Source: Cryptomeria japonica (taxonomy: Eukaryota > Streptophyta > Pinopsida > Cupressales > Cupressaceae). Taken from it: a DNA stretch of 56,000 nucleotides. Positions 1-12,500 of this stretch are shown one piece after another (position 1 is the first letter of the stretch; each line of letters opens with the position of its first letter). The notes below the pieces were generated by a model that worked only from the letters and a program-made list of their open reading frames with translations, was not told the DNA's origin and did not search any database. Made by a program: the position numbers and the translations under genes. The stretch spans positions 224,557,415-224,613,414 of the forward strand of contig NC_081410.1 in assembly GCF_030272615.1 (NCBI RefSeq). The letters are read 5' to 3'.

Positions 1-717
1 CGTAACATAACTGACATACCCGTATATAATCGGTTGCCCAAGCTCTCTACTATCATCTACAATAGGCCGACAAATGGGAAGATGCTCCCAAGCCCAAACC
101 TGTAAAATAAATACACCTGTGGCCATGCTCCTGCCATCTTTATATACAATCTCATGCATCTCGTGATACATGTGGGCCAATAAGTAAGAACCCTAGCCAA
201 GCCTCTGAGGGGTCTCCATCAATCTCATCAGCATCCTGCCCCAACCACACTGGAAACCATACTGCCCTCTATCTAGCATCAAAAAATAGTTGATAAATCC
301 TGCTAGAACACACACTAGAGGAAACTCCTCGCTGTATCTGCCCATCATAATGTCCCAACTAATGGAACGGGTCAAAATTTTAGGATCCCTGAAGACATGC
401 CTCACTGCCTGTAATCCTGGAAGGTGTCCTGAATTGTAATCCACCTTATCCCCAACAAAAGGGATACGAAGGATCCTATATACATCCTCGGGAGTGATAG
501 TCAACTCCCCCACTGGCAAATGAAATGTGTTATGCTCTGAATAGAAATTCTCAACCAATGTTGTGAGCATACCATGATTCACATGGATATCTGGTAAACC
601 AAGAAGATGACTCAAACTACACAAGTCAATATGAGCCTAATCAACCTCTGATAACTGTCATACTAATGTCATGGTGGGAGGATAAATGCATCTGAAAAGT
701 ACATGAGGTAATGGAAC
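1..717 (-). pseudogene. Antisense PMD gene of Tat element E3, main exon (3' end outside window)
   Basis: This is a plant mobile domain protein, a family also called aminotransferase-like PMD, which is found in plant transposons and a few host genes. The best-preserved stretch is 193-624. It carries the family-like core LPVGELTITPEDVYRILRIP and a downstream block with CGWGRMLMRL. The same domain occurs at 17684-18238 and 39718-40461. The reading frame continues to base 1 with TAG at 193-195 where the sister copies read through, and further stops near 640-660, so it is broken. It lies antisense to the plus-strand element, between pol (outside the window) and the 3' LTR. PMD identity rests on recalled family motifs. 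The function inside a retrotransposon is unknown. Confidence 0.72.
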
Positions 718-1187
718 CTACAAAAAAAAAAATCAACAATGAAGCATCAAAAAATATTCCAAATAAGCCTACAAGAGAAGTAAAACATCACGCAAATCCA
801 ACTAAGTCAAGTGCAAAATCAAAATTTCAAATTTAGACCTTCAAAAATGCACACTGTTTCCCAAACAAAAAAACACAGAAGGGCAACATCTTGTACGAGT
901 TAGGAATAGTTGTCGTATGATAAAAAATTCTCGTATGACAAAATATAAGACCCTGCACGACAAAATGGTCTTTTTACAGACATGTCGTACGATACAAGGG
1001 TAGGGTCCGAACGACAATTCTAAGTGCTTTAAACAACAAACTAAAATTTAACAGTTACTCGTACAAGATAGAATCATGTCTTGCAAGATAAAATGTGAAA
1101 CCCAACCCCAAACATGCGAAAAACGTGAAAAATGAGCAAAACAATTCAAAATTGAAAACATAAAGAGGCTTAAGATCGATCACTTAC
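718..1187 (-). other. Predicted intron of the E3 antisense PMD gene
   Basis: On the minus strand a GTAAGT donor at 1182-1187 and a pyrimidine-rich acceptor ending TTTTTTGTAG at 718 bound a 470-base interval. The same donor (GTAAGTGATC or GTAAGTGACT) and an acceptor at the matching place exist in E1 (466 bases) and E2 (451 bases). The interval holds about eight imperfect copies of the TCGTACGA palindrome at 890-1090, for example GTCGTACGAT at 984-993. Splicing is predicted, not shown. Confidence 0.55.
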
Positions 1188-1261
1188 CGTTGGCTCATAG
1201 TTTCAGGGTCGATTATGACATCTCTGGCGCTCGAATCGATGCTAATGAGTAGGGACCCCAT
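1188..1261 (-). pseudogene. Predicted first exon of the E3 antisense PMD gene
   Basis: An ATG at 1259-1261 opens a short frame running to the donor. A peptide of the pattern S-I-D-x-S-x-R-D-x-I-I-D-x-E-T is recognisable in the equivalent place in E1 (about 17100-17154) and E2 (40918-40970), although the ATG is out of frame there. The exon leaves two bases before the donor, which does not join simply in phase with the frame of the second exon. Translation may therefore begin at a conserved ATG in exon 2 (M-T-L-V-R-Q-L-S type start), leaving this as leader. Confidence 0.4.
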
Positions 1262-1333
1262 TTTCGTCACAAAAGGCTTTTTGAATTTTCAAACTTGGAG
1301 GGTTGAAATGAATTGAAAATGATAATTTTGTCT

Positions 1334-1343
1334 CATATATAGC
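1334..1343 (-). promoter_or_regulatory. TATA box of the antisense gene (E3)
   Basis: The minus strand reads GCTATATATG just after a conserved AAATTAGGGTTTTGGC context. The equivalent box is present at 16998-17007 in E1 (CTATATATGG) and 41067-41075 in E2 (GCTATATAA). Conservation in three copies, always upstream of the antisense first exon and never upstream of gag, supports a dedicated antisense promoter. Confidence 0.6.
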
Positions 1344-1829
1344 CAAAACCCTAATTTTTCAACTTGCTCCGATGGACATGAAAATTGTACCCTTAGCTAA
1401 TTTGACCATTCTGATTCCATTTTCGGGATCGAAATCAAAAGTCAAGATCATTTTGCTAGTCAATTTCACAATTTGGACCACTTAGTGCTCTTTTCATCAA
1501 ATGCTTATTCTTTCTTCAAATTGCGCTCAATTTCAATGCTGAATATCAATTCCAATTCTACACATCAACTTTACGATCAACTCTATGCTTAATTTCATCG
1601 ATCAATGCCGAATTTTTCAAATATTCCTCAAAATCAATTTATGCTCAAATAACTTATTTTCACCACACAATTTCCTATGATCAAGTACCCTTGCTATTTT
1701 TTGATTTCTCTCCTGAGGGGGCATACTCATGACCTTATGACTTCACATCTCACAAGTTGAGAATTTTTTTTCAAATCTTCATCAAAAGTCGAGCAAAATA
1801 TTTTCAACTAAAGAAAATCAATCAATTAT
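1344..1829. other. Antisense-gene upstream region, no gene
   Basis: AT-rich sequence between the antisense TATA box and the repeat array, conserved in E1 (16541-16997) and E2 (41076-41490). It includes a GAGGGGGCATACTCATGACC block at about 1715-1735 that is kept in E2 and partly in E1. No coding frame is seen. It probably holds U3-proximal or antisense promoter elements. Confidence 0.5.
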
Positions 1830-2440
1830 TATTTCTAAGGGGCATCTCACATTCATCGCTTCATATCAAGTTGAGATCTCTCAATCATCTGAATTGAATC
1901 AATCGCTAGGGGCATATCGGTTTCATCACTTCAAATCAAGCTGATATTTGTCTTTCATCTGAATCAATCTCTTAACATTAATCAATTTCATCGCTTTTCA
2001 TCAAGCTGATTATTCGTTTAAACTCAATCAAAAGTTTAAAGAGTATCTTTGATCATACACTAAATCTAAGCCGGTGTTCAGTTTCATCACTTTGGATCAA
2101 GCTGGACAGTTTATCTTCTTCGCTCATCGTATCTTGATCCATCAAGTTCAAGATCGATTTTTATCATTACTCATTGTGTCTAGATCAATCAAGTTCTGGA
2201 TTAGTAAGATCGGCTTCTTGATCAATCAAGTTCAAGTTCGGTATCTTTATTTTCTATCGTTCCTAAGTTCAATCAAGTTCAAGATCGGTATCACTTTAAT
2301 CTGACTTCATTCAGCTTCGTCGCTTCGAAACAAGCTAAACACCTTGCTTTTCATCTAGTTCGTGATCAATCAAGTTCAGAATTGGCATCTCCTAGACATC
2401 ACACATTCTTTGAACTAATGCGTTGCTCGCACATTAATTC
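1830..2440. repeat. Degenerate tandem array next to the 3' LTR of E3
   Basis: Two alternating word families recur every 50-70 bases: TTTCATCGCTTC..ATCAAGCTGA (about 1853-2105) and GATCAATCAAGTTCAAGATC (about 2135-2390). The same array lies beside the 3' LTR in E1 (15933-16540, reversed) and E2 (41490-42100). It also contains GGGGCAT words (about 1838, 1908) resembling the polypurine tract. Non-coding. Confidence 0.7.
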
Positions 2441-2453
2441 AAAGAGGGGCAAA
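2441..2453 (+). promoter_or_regulatory. Polypurine tract of E3
   Basis: AAAGAGGGGCAAA lies directly against the TGTAATACCC start of the LTR. This is the plus-strand primer position for a plus-oriented element. The matching tracts are 15920-15932 (minus) and 42103-42115 (plus). Confidence 0.85.
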
Positions 2454-3601
2454 TGTAATACCCTAAAAATGGTCATCTAAACCATGGGCCCCTAATCTCG
2501 ACAACATCACCAAGGTCCTAACCAAAGGCAATTAAATCAACCTTGAGCACATTATTCATTCTTTAATCATCAAATATCACATGGTAAATCAATTACTCAA
2601 TATTAATTAAATATTCATTTAATTAATTGAATCATTTTGATCAATTATCCTATTTTAATTTATTAAATATCCTTGCATATTTAATTAATTAATAAATTTA
2701 CCATTTAATCATGCAAAAGGAATTAATTTATTACAAAAGAGGAATTAATTACAAAGCAAGAGTTGAATTGAAAATAAACAAAAAGAATTGAATTGAGAGA
2801 GAAATCAAACTTGAGATATTATTTCTTTTTCTAAATTTAGAACTTGAAATTAGAAAAGCAATTTAATTGAATTATTGAATTATTCTCAAAAATTGGAACT
2901 CAAAGCTTTTCAGAAAAAGAAGTTCAGTTGCATTGAAAAGACTCTTTTCTTGAATAAATCAAATATATGCATGGAACTATCTATTTTTATTACAAGTGCA
3001 TGGAATTAATCTAATATTATTTCCAATGCAGCTTGAACTTTTAATTTGAATGCATTTCAATAAAGCTATAATTGGAATCTATCTCAAGGTTAACTAAACT
3101 TGATTTCTCAATTATTTTCAATTAATCCTAAATTGAGCTTTTTTCAGCTTTTCTCTTGTAATTCTCTATAAATTCAGTCTTCAGCTCTCATTCCAATTCA
3201 CCCCAGAGATTTTTGAGAACACGCTTGGAGATTATTGTCACACTAATTTTGCTCTGGATTCATTGAAGATCATTGTGCTTGTTAGATTATTTGCATCCAT
3301 ATTTAGTTTTACTCATTATTATTTACATCCATCATTTCTTGAATTCGTTATTGCTTGAATCATTCATCCATTTTGCATCCATATAGTTAAATATCATATA
3401 GATTAAATCCTTCATCTTGGTGTAGTCTAGTCACCGGTATTGCTTATAAAAATTTGAGAGCAATCTTATACTCGCATCTTTTAGAAGGTAATTAGTCGCT
3501 TTGTTATGGTTTATTACTTATTGATTATTGATTACGAACCATACATATAATGACTTAATTGAAGTGTTGTTCTTGTAGCTACAAAACCTTTTTCACACAC
3601 A
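2454..3601 (+). repeat. LTR-A, shared by E3 (3' side) and E2 (5' side)
   Basis: Starts TGTAATACCC and ends TTTTTCACACACA, matching LTR-B, LTR-C and LTR-E along its length. A TATAAAT box sits at 3167-3173. The left side is a polypurine tract, as for a 3' LTR. The right side is the internal leader of E2, as for a 5' LTR. One LTR therefore serves two internal regions. There is no primer-binding site after 3601: the leader resumes at a point corresponding to about 30735 in E1. Confidence 0.88.
3167..3173 (+). promoter_or_regulatory. TATA box in LTR-A
   Basis: TATAAAT within TTCTCTATAAATTCAG, a context kept in the three other Tat LTRs. It is the likely core promoter for genomic RNA, placing U3 upstream (about 710 bases). 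Confidence 0.6.
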
Positions 3602-5248
3602 TAGTAGGAGAGTATGCTCTTGTTTTCATAGACAATAAAAAATCCAGACCCTTGAGGCTTTTTCTAATTTTGAGATTTGTGTACCATTAGTGGGCCTGTC
3701 ACAGTGGGAAAAAGTAATCATCCTATGAGAACAACCCAAGTGAGTACATCCAAACCTGGGCATTCTAACCCACTATAATAAATAGGCCTTTGGTTGATTA
3801 AAGTCTCAAAGGACAGGTTTATTTGAGTTTTCTATTTGATATCTCTCATATCGAGCATTTTGTAGGGCCTCGCGGTCTCAATCATGTTTACGTGACTACA
3901 ACTTGTTTTGGTACCTTGTTGGGCTATAGGCCTTAATCATGCTTGCGTGACTTTTAGGGGTAATTTTGAACAAAATTCTTGACTAAGAACTATAAGATAG
4001 AGGCTACCCGGTCCACCTCCAAAAGGGGGAATAATCTTTGTGCAAGAGAGATAGTAACTCTCCCACGATAATTTCCATTTTGTTCCCCCATTAGCATTTG
4101 GAGTTGGCTAATATAACATTGAGAATCCATTACGTGAGACTCAGCAGTCATATTCTGATTAGCTATTGGGTGTGTACCTGAGTCTACAAGAAAATGTTTT
4201 CTTCTCTCATGAATTTCCATAGAGTTAGCATGCTGTGATTGAAGTCATTATACATATTGCATGTTTACCATGTTTTCATCCCTGAAACTGAAATTGGAAT
4301 ACCAAATGTGGAGAAAACAATAAACAACTCAATGGTCAAAATTATGTCTATAGCAAAAACTAGTCTATCTTAGTGGTCAAAACTCTATCCGTATCAAAAA
4401 CTAGTCTATCTTAGTGGTCAAAACTCTATCCATGTCATAAACTAACCTATATCAGCTATCAAAAACTTGCTCCATCTCAAAACTGGTCATCGTTAGTCAT
4501 TGAAAACTTTGTCTATCAAAATTTTGTCTGTGTCCAGTAAACCGTTGTACAAGTCTTTTGATTTATTGTCCTGCTACATATGTGTTTTTGTATGAAAATT
4601 CATCAAGCCTTACAGTTTGTCATCTAAGTCTCAATTTTGTGTCGTATGAAATCTAATAAACTGTCATCCTTCTTAGGGAAGTATCGTCTAAGCCTTGGTC
4701 TTGTGTCATACAAAAAAACATCACATTCATCAGTTTGTCGTCTGAGGTATACCCACCTGTCGTACGAACCTAGGCAGCAACTCATACGAAATATTGTTTT
4801 CATCATCCTGAAGCTATTAAACTATCGTCTAGTCTTGCAAACCCTGTCATATGAATCTTTGATTTTGTTAGTCCAGAACAATCAAAATTGCCTAAAAATA
4901 ATCTACAATGAGCATAAAACTGGTTATCATCATCCTGAGCATAAGCAAATATAAACAATGTACTTCTTTAGTTGTGTTGCACGATTTTGTTGATCATCTT
5001 TCAGCTAGTTCAATCAACCATTTATCAAACTTAAGTTACTTAGATAACGTCTTACACAGGATAGATCATTCCTGAAACTAGACTGAGTCTTAGTCACTTC
5101 TCTCAAATCAAACTAGGTAACTTAGATCACATCTTACACAGGATAGATCTTTCCTGAAACCAAACTAAATCTTAGTTTCTTCTCTCAATCAATACGTAAA
5201 ACGAACAACTAGCTCCAAATTTGATCTAGGTCACATCACTCAATAAAA
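3602..5248 (+). other. E2 leader, no gene
   Basis: Aligns with 28935-30735 of E1 read on the other strand, but lacks the first roughly 480 bases including the primer site. It contains a degenerate tandem repeat (about 4320-4540), a cluster of TCGTACGA-like palindromes (about 4590-4860, including GTCGTACGAA at 4759-4768), and two near copies of a block with CTTACACAGGATAGAT (about 5050-5150). A minus-strand open frame at 3990-4220 is also visible in E1, but it is not evolving like a gene. Confidence 0.6.
4320..4540 (+). repeat. Tandem repeat in the E2 leader
   Basis: Units of about 30-50 bases built on AAAACTAGTCTATCTTAGTG and GGTCAAAACTCTATCC. The two clearest copies are at about 4360-4435. 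The reverse complement of the same unit is expanded in E1 at 29700-30030. Confidence 0.7.
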
Positions 5249-7350
5249 ATGCCTACTCAAACTAGAAGTTTTCGTAAGAAATTCGACAGAGGCAAAGGAC
5301 CATCCTTTTCATATCAGGATAATCCATTTTACGTAGAGGACCCTGTCAGTAATAAACCTTCGTCATCAGATATACCAGTTTATGATCGACCCTTGTCTCC
5401 CACCATATCTGGAACAAAACAAGAAAGATAAGCTGCTAAACACAATGCTTATGATAATATTAGTATCCAAGCTACTGACAGTGATTCCTCATCAGATGAA
5501 TTCGAAGCCTCTGAACCTACCAAAACTGATATTCATAAATGTCAAAAGGATAAAGATTTTTGAAAAATGATGAAGGTTATCATGGCTAGAGAAAAAGAAG
5601 ACTATTTTCTAGAACTAGAAAAGAAAGGTGCTAAACTTCCTACTGGTTATAACGTTGAGGCCCTCATCACTAAAGAGGAAGAGACACCCTTAGCAATGGT
5701 AAACAAACAATTATAAGCATTAAAAAGTGAGATAATAGAACTAAAAAAACAAGGATAAATCATCAAAACAATATTCTCTAGACATGATATGCCCATTTCC
5801 ATTTGATAAAAAACCTTTACATGTCTTCATTTCCATCACGAGTGGAGCTTCTGAAATTTGATAAATATAATGGCAACTTAGATCCTCAAGACCATGTCAG
5901 AGAATTTTGTGCTTTATGTATGGAGTTCATGCATGAACAAACATATCTCATGTGCCTTTTTTCGAGAATTTTAGGAGGGAAAGCTATGGAATGGTTCTCA
6001 AGCCTACCTATGGGAATACAAACTTTTGAAGAATTAATCCAATTGTTTCTGCAAAAATAATCCTATAACATTCATCATGTAGTCACTATGATTGAGCTTT
6101 GCAATACCAAACAGAAAACAGGAGAGCCCTTTCTCACTCTCCTCCAACATTGGAGAAAGATGTTCTCTAGATATTCACAGCCTATTTTAGATTCTGAGAA
6201 GATGGATATCTTTGTCAAAAACTTGATCCCTGAATTGAAATACAGTATCCAAATATAAGTATACCCTTAATTCAACAAAATGGTAGACAGTGCCCTTAGA
6301 ATGGAAGATATGCTTATAAAGAAAGGAGATATCTCACTTTGGAAAGAAACACAACAAGGTTCTAGTTCCAAAGAAAAGAAAAAATATTGGAAATATGGAA
6401 AAGACAACAACAAAAATATTGTTAATGATGGAGTGGTAGAAACTATTAAAGAAAAATCAAAATCTATGATATTTAATCTAGCTAGAGGCACACAAGCACT
6501 CAAAGCAGCTGAAACTGTAGCAGAAAATCTTCCAAAGAAAGTAAAAGAGTGGTTTAAAGAGAAACCTTGGCTTTCAAAACCTAAACGCAAATTCACTCCT
6601 CTGGAAGAATCATACGAATCCGCTTTCAAAACTTTATTGGGAAATGAGCTGATAACCTGACCAGACAATTCTAGGCCATATGATCTCGAAGTCAAACCAA
6701 AATGATGGAGAGAGAACGAAATACTATGAATATCATTGAAACAAAGGTCATAACACAAACAACTGCATGAAGCTCAAGCATGAGATTCAAGATCTCATCG
6801 ACACTAGCAAATTATTGTTGGAAATCACACAACTAATGTTAATCACAAAGCTTTTAAAGATCCCTTACCTATTCATGAACAAGGTGATTCTTCAAAGTCA
6901 AAAGGAGGTGCCAAAGTCAATTACACCTATACTAGCAATGACAATGTGATCAATAGGATTGAGTCTTCTCAACCTGAATATTGCAATGTGATCATAATCA
7001 AAGATAAATAAAATGAATCACAAAATGCAAATGTTGTGACCCGCTCTCAAAAGAAAGTCACTCTCCAAGGAGCTAGTTCTTCAACTCCTGCTCAAACAAC
7101 ATCAAGCCTACCAAGTTCTTCAAACAAACAAACAGATACAACCATGACTAAATCCAAATAGCTAGCTTCATCATTCTCTCCTGGTTGTAGCATCATCGAA
7201 CAATTGAAAAGAATGAATGCTCAAATCTCCATCTTTAAATTACTCAAAATATCTTCTGCTCATAAAGAGATCCTAGACAAAGCCTTGATCACTACTAATG
7301 TCCCAAAAGATTTAGATATTGATCGGTTTCAATCTATGGTGGGTCACCTA
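5249..7350 (+). pseudogene. E2 gag, broken
   Basis: The start ATG at 5249 matches the E1 start at 28934 (both begin M-P-x-Q-T-R-S). Capsid-like sequence follows: FDKYNGNLDPQDHVREFC at about 5857-5910, then MEWFSSLP near 5985. A C-x2-H-x4-H-x4-C zinc-knuckle relic lies at 6729-6773, with the first Cys changed to Tyr and a stop in the middle. The frame jumps (the pieces from 5249, 5803, 6280, 6767 and 7204 are not all in one phase) and stops are frequent. Gag would package the RNA. E2 gag is more damaged than that of E1, which has no frame jumps. Confidence 0.8.
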
Positions 7351-7443
7351 AGTTCACCTCATTATCTCACTTTCTCTAAAGAAGATGACAACTCACTGAA
7401 TCACCCACATAACCAGCCATTACACATTGAAGCTATGATCCAT

Positions 7444-8363
7444 AAACACTGAGTTAAACATGTTTTGATAGATGAAGGCACTGGGTTGAATATTTGTACC
7501 TATAATATGCTTACACTGCTAGGCTTTTCTAAAAATGTCATTGATCTGGCCAAGAAAAAACCTCTAAAGGACTAGTACTATTACCAATCAGGGTAGGACC
7601 TGTAAAAAGAGATGTTATTTTTCAGGTGCGTGATCTCCCTCTTTCATACAATATCTTACTAGGCAGGCCATGGATTCACGAAATTAAGGCAATTTCATCT
7701 ACATATCATCGATGCTTAAAATTTCCTTATAATAGAGTTAAAGTCAATATTCTGGCTGATACAAACTCCCCCTATAATGCATTGACAAAGAGTGTTGATA
7801 CATTTGTACCTCATAATAGAGTAGCCTCTACAGCTCAAAGTTCAGAAACCTTGATGAAAGACTTAGAAAATAAATTGAAAAACACAAATACAGGCATGGA
7901 TAGATACAAGATAGAACTAATACTTTCACTAATCTCTCTTCCTCAATCACCAAGATAGTCAGGAAAACCATCAGAGGTTATGAAGCCATAGACTTCCACT
8001 CCAAATTTCATATATGATGGTCTCTTTGTACAATCCTCTACTTCCCTTGCAGATGAAATAGAAGAGGATGTTGTTCTCAAATGGCTTTTCAAAGAAGATA
8101 GTGAAAACAAAAAAGTGAGACATTGTGAGATTTCTCTGACACAATATGGTCTAAGATATAAAATGATTCAACGCATGGGATATTCAGGTATTGGTCCTTT
8201 GGGCAAAAATCAAGAAGGTATTATTGAACCTATTCCTCTACAAACTAAGTCTACAAATAAAAAAGCTGGACTGGGATACAATCCAGGAAAGACATCAGAC
8301 CAGAAGCATACTTCCCATCATCAGTTTAAGTGGAGGAAAAAGATACTTCCTTCAACATCATAG
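7444..8363 (+). pseudogene. E2 protease and G-patch region, broken
   Basis: A retroviral-type aspartic protease motif, VLIDEGTGLNIC, lies at about 7462-7500. The usual D-G/S-G/A triad is altered (DEG). The flap region has lost about 30 bases near 7560. YNILLGRPWI at about 7645 is the typical C-terminal protease motif. After a spacer comes a G-patch-like domain at about 8136-8290: MGYSGIGPLGK, then PIPLQTK, then AGLGY. G-patch domains bind RNA or stimulate helicases, and also occur at the protease C-terminus of betaretroviruses. Confidence 0.72.
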
Positions 8364-8460
8364 GAAGTAAACACTCAATAGACTCAAGAAGAGTATGAAA
8401 AAGAAAAGGCAAGAAGAACTAGCAATCAAGAGAGAGGAAACAACCGGTACTTAAGTTCTA

Positions 8461-9520
8461 ATGGTATCAGCTACAACACTACAAGGAGTAGAAGTCCCAG
8501 AGGATATGAGAGAAGAGGTAGAAGGAATTAGAAAATTGTTTGAACCACTAAAAATCCTAGTTACATACACTGGTAGACAACAAGTAGATAATTCAGAAAC
8601 TGACTCGAACGAGTATGAATGGGGTCTAGATTATCTCTCAGATACATCTAGTACAGAAACTCCAGAAGAGTCCAATGACATCACAGATGACACACAAGAC
8701 CTGATATGCTTAAAACTACAAACGGAGATAGAAGAAATTAGACTAAAAAGACAAGAAGACTATGAACAAAAGCTGAAAGAAGGAAGAACACAAGAAAATT
8801 CTTCACCTACTATATCTCCCTCTAATAGGAAAGAACAAATTAAGTATGGAACTACACAAGAAGAATTGGAATCTACAGAAACAAAACCAGTCATTAGTCC
8901 AGAAGAAGCTGAATGGATTAGAAGAAAGAGATTCATAGAGCCATCAAGGTTATGTCAACAGGTATGTTAGATACAAGTGATAAATGAACTAAATCATAAA
9001 GGAACTTGCATCATCAAAGATGTAGGTATTGACACTATACATAATTTTACTCAATCACTTGAAGAAGAGTCAGAAACTTTATCATATGACTGATGACTCC
9101 AACAACAGCTCTATTTATGACAATACCTATTCAACATCAAATTCTTACTCCTCCATCATGAATGTCGAGAATCTATCTACTAATCCTATTGATGTTGAAC
9201 CACGATATGTAGTCTAGTCTGGTGTAGAAAATAGTGCTACGAGTAGGTCTATTGAATTTGGTCAACTAAATATTAACATGCACTTCAATGATCATGTTGT
9301 AACTCTTCCTGGTCTTGAGACATTTACACAAGGTAGTCTTCTAGAACTCAACTTGTCGGTCCAAAGTTATGATGATAATACCATGAACTCCCTCGAAATT
9401 GTTCAAACTTTATCCTTGGTACATCCTGAACTAATTGATTTTAGTCTCCAAAACCAACTTATGAATATACCTATCTTTGCCAATGACTACACGTTAGCCT
9501 ACTATCTTAATACAGTTTAA
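8461..9520 (+). pseudogene. E2 acidic linker between G-patch and RT
   Basis: A polyprotein stretch without a recognised fold, matching 24450-25740 of E1. It is acidic and Ser/Thr-rich (for example DSETDSNEYEWG at about 8600), then has a charged helical run (KRQEDYEQKLKEG at about 8740) likely to form a coiled coil. The frame shifts between 8970 and 9029. Its role is unknown. It may be a spacer or a disordered cofactor-binding segment. Confidence 0.55.
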
Positions 9521-9523
9521 CCA

Positions 9524-12500
9524 ATGGACTCTTCTACTAGCGAACACAGTGAGAACATGACTGTAACAAATATCAAGTATCTTAGTTGCAAAAATAAAAT
9601 ATCTGATGGCGAAAACCACATTGTGGTGGTGTCAGAATCAAAAATAGAAAAAATAAAGGATGTACCTAAGGGTGAAAACCTCTTTGAGGAACCTGAAGGT
9701 GAGATACTTGATATACTGCCAAGTCACTTCCAGGAAAGGTCTTCTATATTGATTGAACCAACTCAGCCAGTAAATATTGGGAGTCAAGAGACACCACATA
9801 TCATCCACTTAGCTCAATCATTATTAGCAGAAGAGTTAAAAGATTTCAGCAATCTCTGTTTAGAAAAGAAGATCAACTTTGCATGGACATACTCTAATAT
9901 GCCAGGCCTAGATCCTGATCTTATCATGCACCATCTTTCTATTACACCAGGAGTTAAACCAGTCAAGAAAAAACTCTGTAAAATGCACCCTCATGTGGCA
10001 CTACTAGTTAAGGCTGAGGTAAAAAAATTGCTAAAAGTTGGATTTATCAGAGCTATAGACTATGCAGAATGGATTTCAAACATAGTACATGTATCAAAGG
10101 CAGACAAATCTATTAGGGTTTGCACAGACTTCAGGGATCTCAACAAAGGATGTCCAAAAGATGATTTTCCATTGCCTAATATTGATATGATAGTGGATAT
10201 GACTGCTGGATATGAGGTGTACTCATTAATGGATGGATTCCCTGGTTATAATCAGATCAAAATAGCTCCTGGAGATCAATAAAAGATAGCTTTCACCTAT
10301 GCATGGGGAACCTTCTGTTGGAATGTCATGCCATTTGGGATAAAGAATGCAGGAGCAACTTACCAAAGAGCAGTAACTACTATCTTTCATTATATGATGC
10401 ATAAAAACATGGAAGATTATGTTGATGACACCATAGTAAAGACTGTGAAGAGATCCACACATATTCAAGAGCTAGGCCTCATACTAGATAGAATGGGAAA
10501 ATTCAAGCTCCGACTAAATCCTAAAAAGTGTGCATTCAGAGTAACATCAAGGAAACTACTTGGTTACATTATTTCAAAGACAAGAATTGAGGTTGATCTT
10601 GAGAAGGTCCAAGCTATAATGGAAATTCCACCTCCAAAGAATATTAGTCAAATGAGAAGTTTACAAAGACGTCTCCAATCAATCAGATGTTTTATTTCTT
10701 AGCTAGCAGATAAAGCTCAACCCTTCACAAAAGTATTAAGGAAAAGAGTAACATACAACTGGGATCAAGAATGTGAAAAACACCTTCAGCAAATCAAAGA
10801 ATACCTATCTAATCCACCAATACTGATGCCACCAATTCAAGGTAAACCATTGATTCTATACATATCAGCTACTGATTCATCACTGGGGGCACTTCTGGCA
10901 CAACAGGATGAAAATAAAAAAGAAAGAGCTATATATTACATTAGCAGAACATTGGTGTCTTATGAAATGAACTACACTATAATATAAAAATCATGTTTGG
11001 CATTAGTCTTTGCATCAAAAAATTTAAGACACTGCATGTTAGCACATTCCATCAAGCTAGTGGCTAAGATTGATCTACTCAAATATCTTCTCAGCAAAGC
11101 AACACTTACCAGAAGATTGGATAAATGGGTCATGGTTCTTACAGAGTTTGATATTGAATATGTAGAACTCAAAGCCATCAAGGGACATGTAATTGCAAAT
11201 CAACTTGTTGATGCTCCACTTGAAGACACTCAACCTTTGCATATAGAATTTCTAGATGAATCTATCATGCACCTTACTCAACAATCATGGAAGATGTTCT
11301 TTGATGGGTCTTTCACTCAACATGGTTCCAGTGCTGGAATACTTTTTATTACTCCTAAAAAATATTCAATCCCGAAGGCTTACAAGATTCTCTTCCCTTG
11401 CACAAACAACATTGCAGAGTATGAAGCTTTGGTAAACAGGATCAAGCTGGCTATTGAATGGAAGGTTCTAGAATTACACATCTATGGAGATTCTTGGCTA
11501 ATTATCAACCAAATCAATGATACATATCAGACTCAAGATGAGAAATTGATGCCTTATAAGATAATGGTGGATGATCTCAAGAAATATTTTACTTTTTGTA
11601 TCATTCCAGTAGATCCCCAGATCAGCAAACAGAGCAGCAGATGCTATGGCCACCTTGGCATCTATACCAGAATTACAAGAATCTAATTTTTGCTTTGAAT
11701 TCCTAGTGGAAGAGTTACATTACCCTACCTATGATTCTCCTGAGTCCTAGATGGTTTTTTCTATTATTGGACATGACTCATCTTGCTATAGCCACATTTA
11801 CTCTTATCTATGAGACCAAATTATCCCAGAAAATCTTACCCATAATAAGAAAAGGAACCTAATACAAAATGGTTCACAATATGTCATCATCGCTAATGAT
11901 CTATTTAGGCAAGGTTTGGATAGTACTTTGCTTAGGTGTCTAGAAACTATAGAGTCCCAATGTGCATTATTTGAAGTCTATGAAGGTATTTGTGGATCTC
12001 ATTCAAATGTTCTACCTTTAGCTCGAAAACTACTAAGAGCTGGCTACTACTAGCCAGACATGAGAAAAGACACTATAAATTTTTCTAAAACTTGTGAGAA
12101 GTGTCAACTACATGGGAATCTCATACATGCTCCAGCAAGGGATCTCATACCCTTCATTACACATTGGCCTTTTCAACAATGGGTGTTTGATCTCATTGGC
12201 CAAATATATCCTGCGTCATCTAATAGACACAAGTTGATTATAACTACCACTGAGTACTTCACTAAGTGGGTAGAAGCAGTTCTGCTCATCAAAGCAATTG
12301 GTAAACAAGTAGCTCTTTTCATCCTTAACTATATCATTTGCATGTATGGGATACTTTCATCCATTGTGACTGACAATGGAGGACAATTCAAGAATAAAGA
12401 TCTAGATGAGCTCTGTGAGAAATTCAAAATCAAAGAACACTGATCATCCATATATTACCCTCAAGGTAATGGAAAAGCTAAAGCATCTAACAAAAATCTG

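Noticed and set aside
3990-4220. Antisense leader open frame in E2 with a similar peptide in E1 (about 30170-30370, plus strand)
   Set aside because: The shared stretch includes VDSGTHPIANQNM, but most codon differences change the amino acid and E1 has an internal stop. The similarity looks like ordinary nucleotide relatedness.
6267-6758. 163-codon minus-strand frame opposite E2 gag
   Set aside because: A shadow of the gag frame on the other strand. The gag strand has recognisable motifs and the shadow has none.
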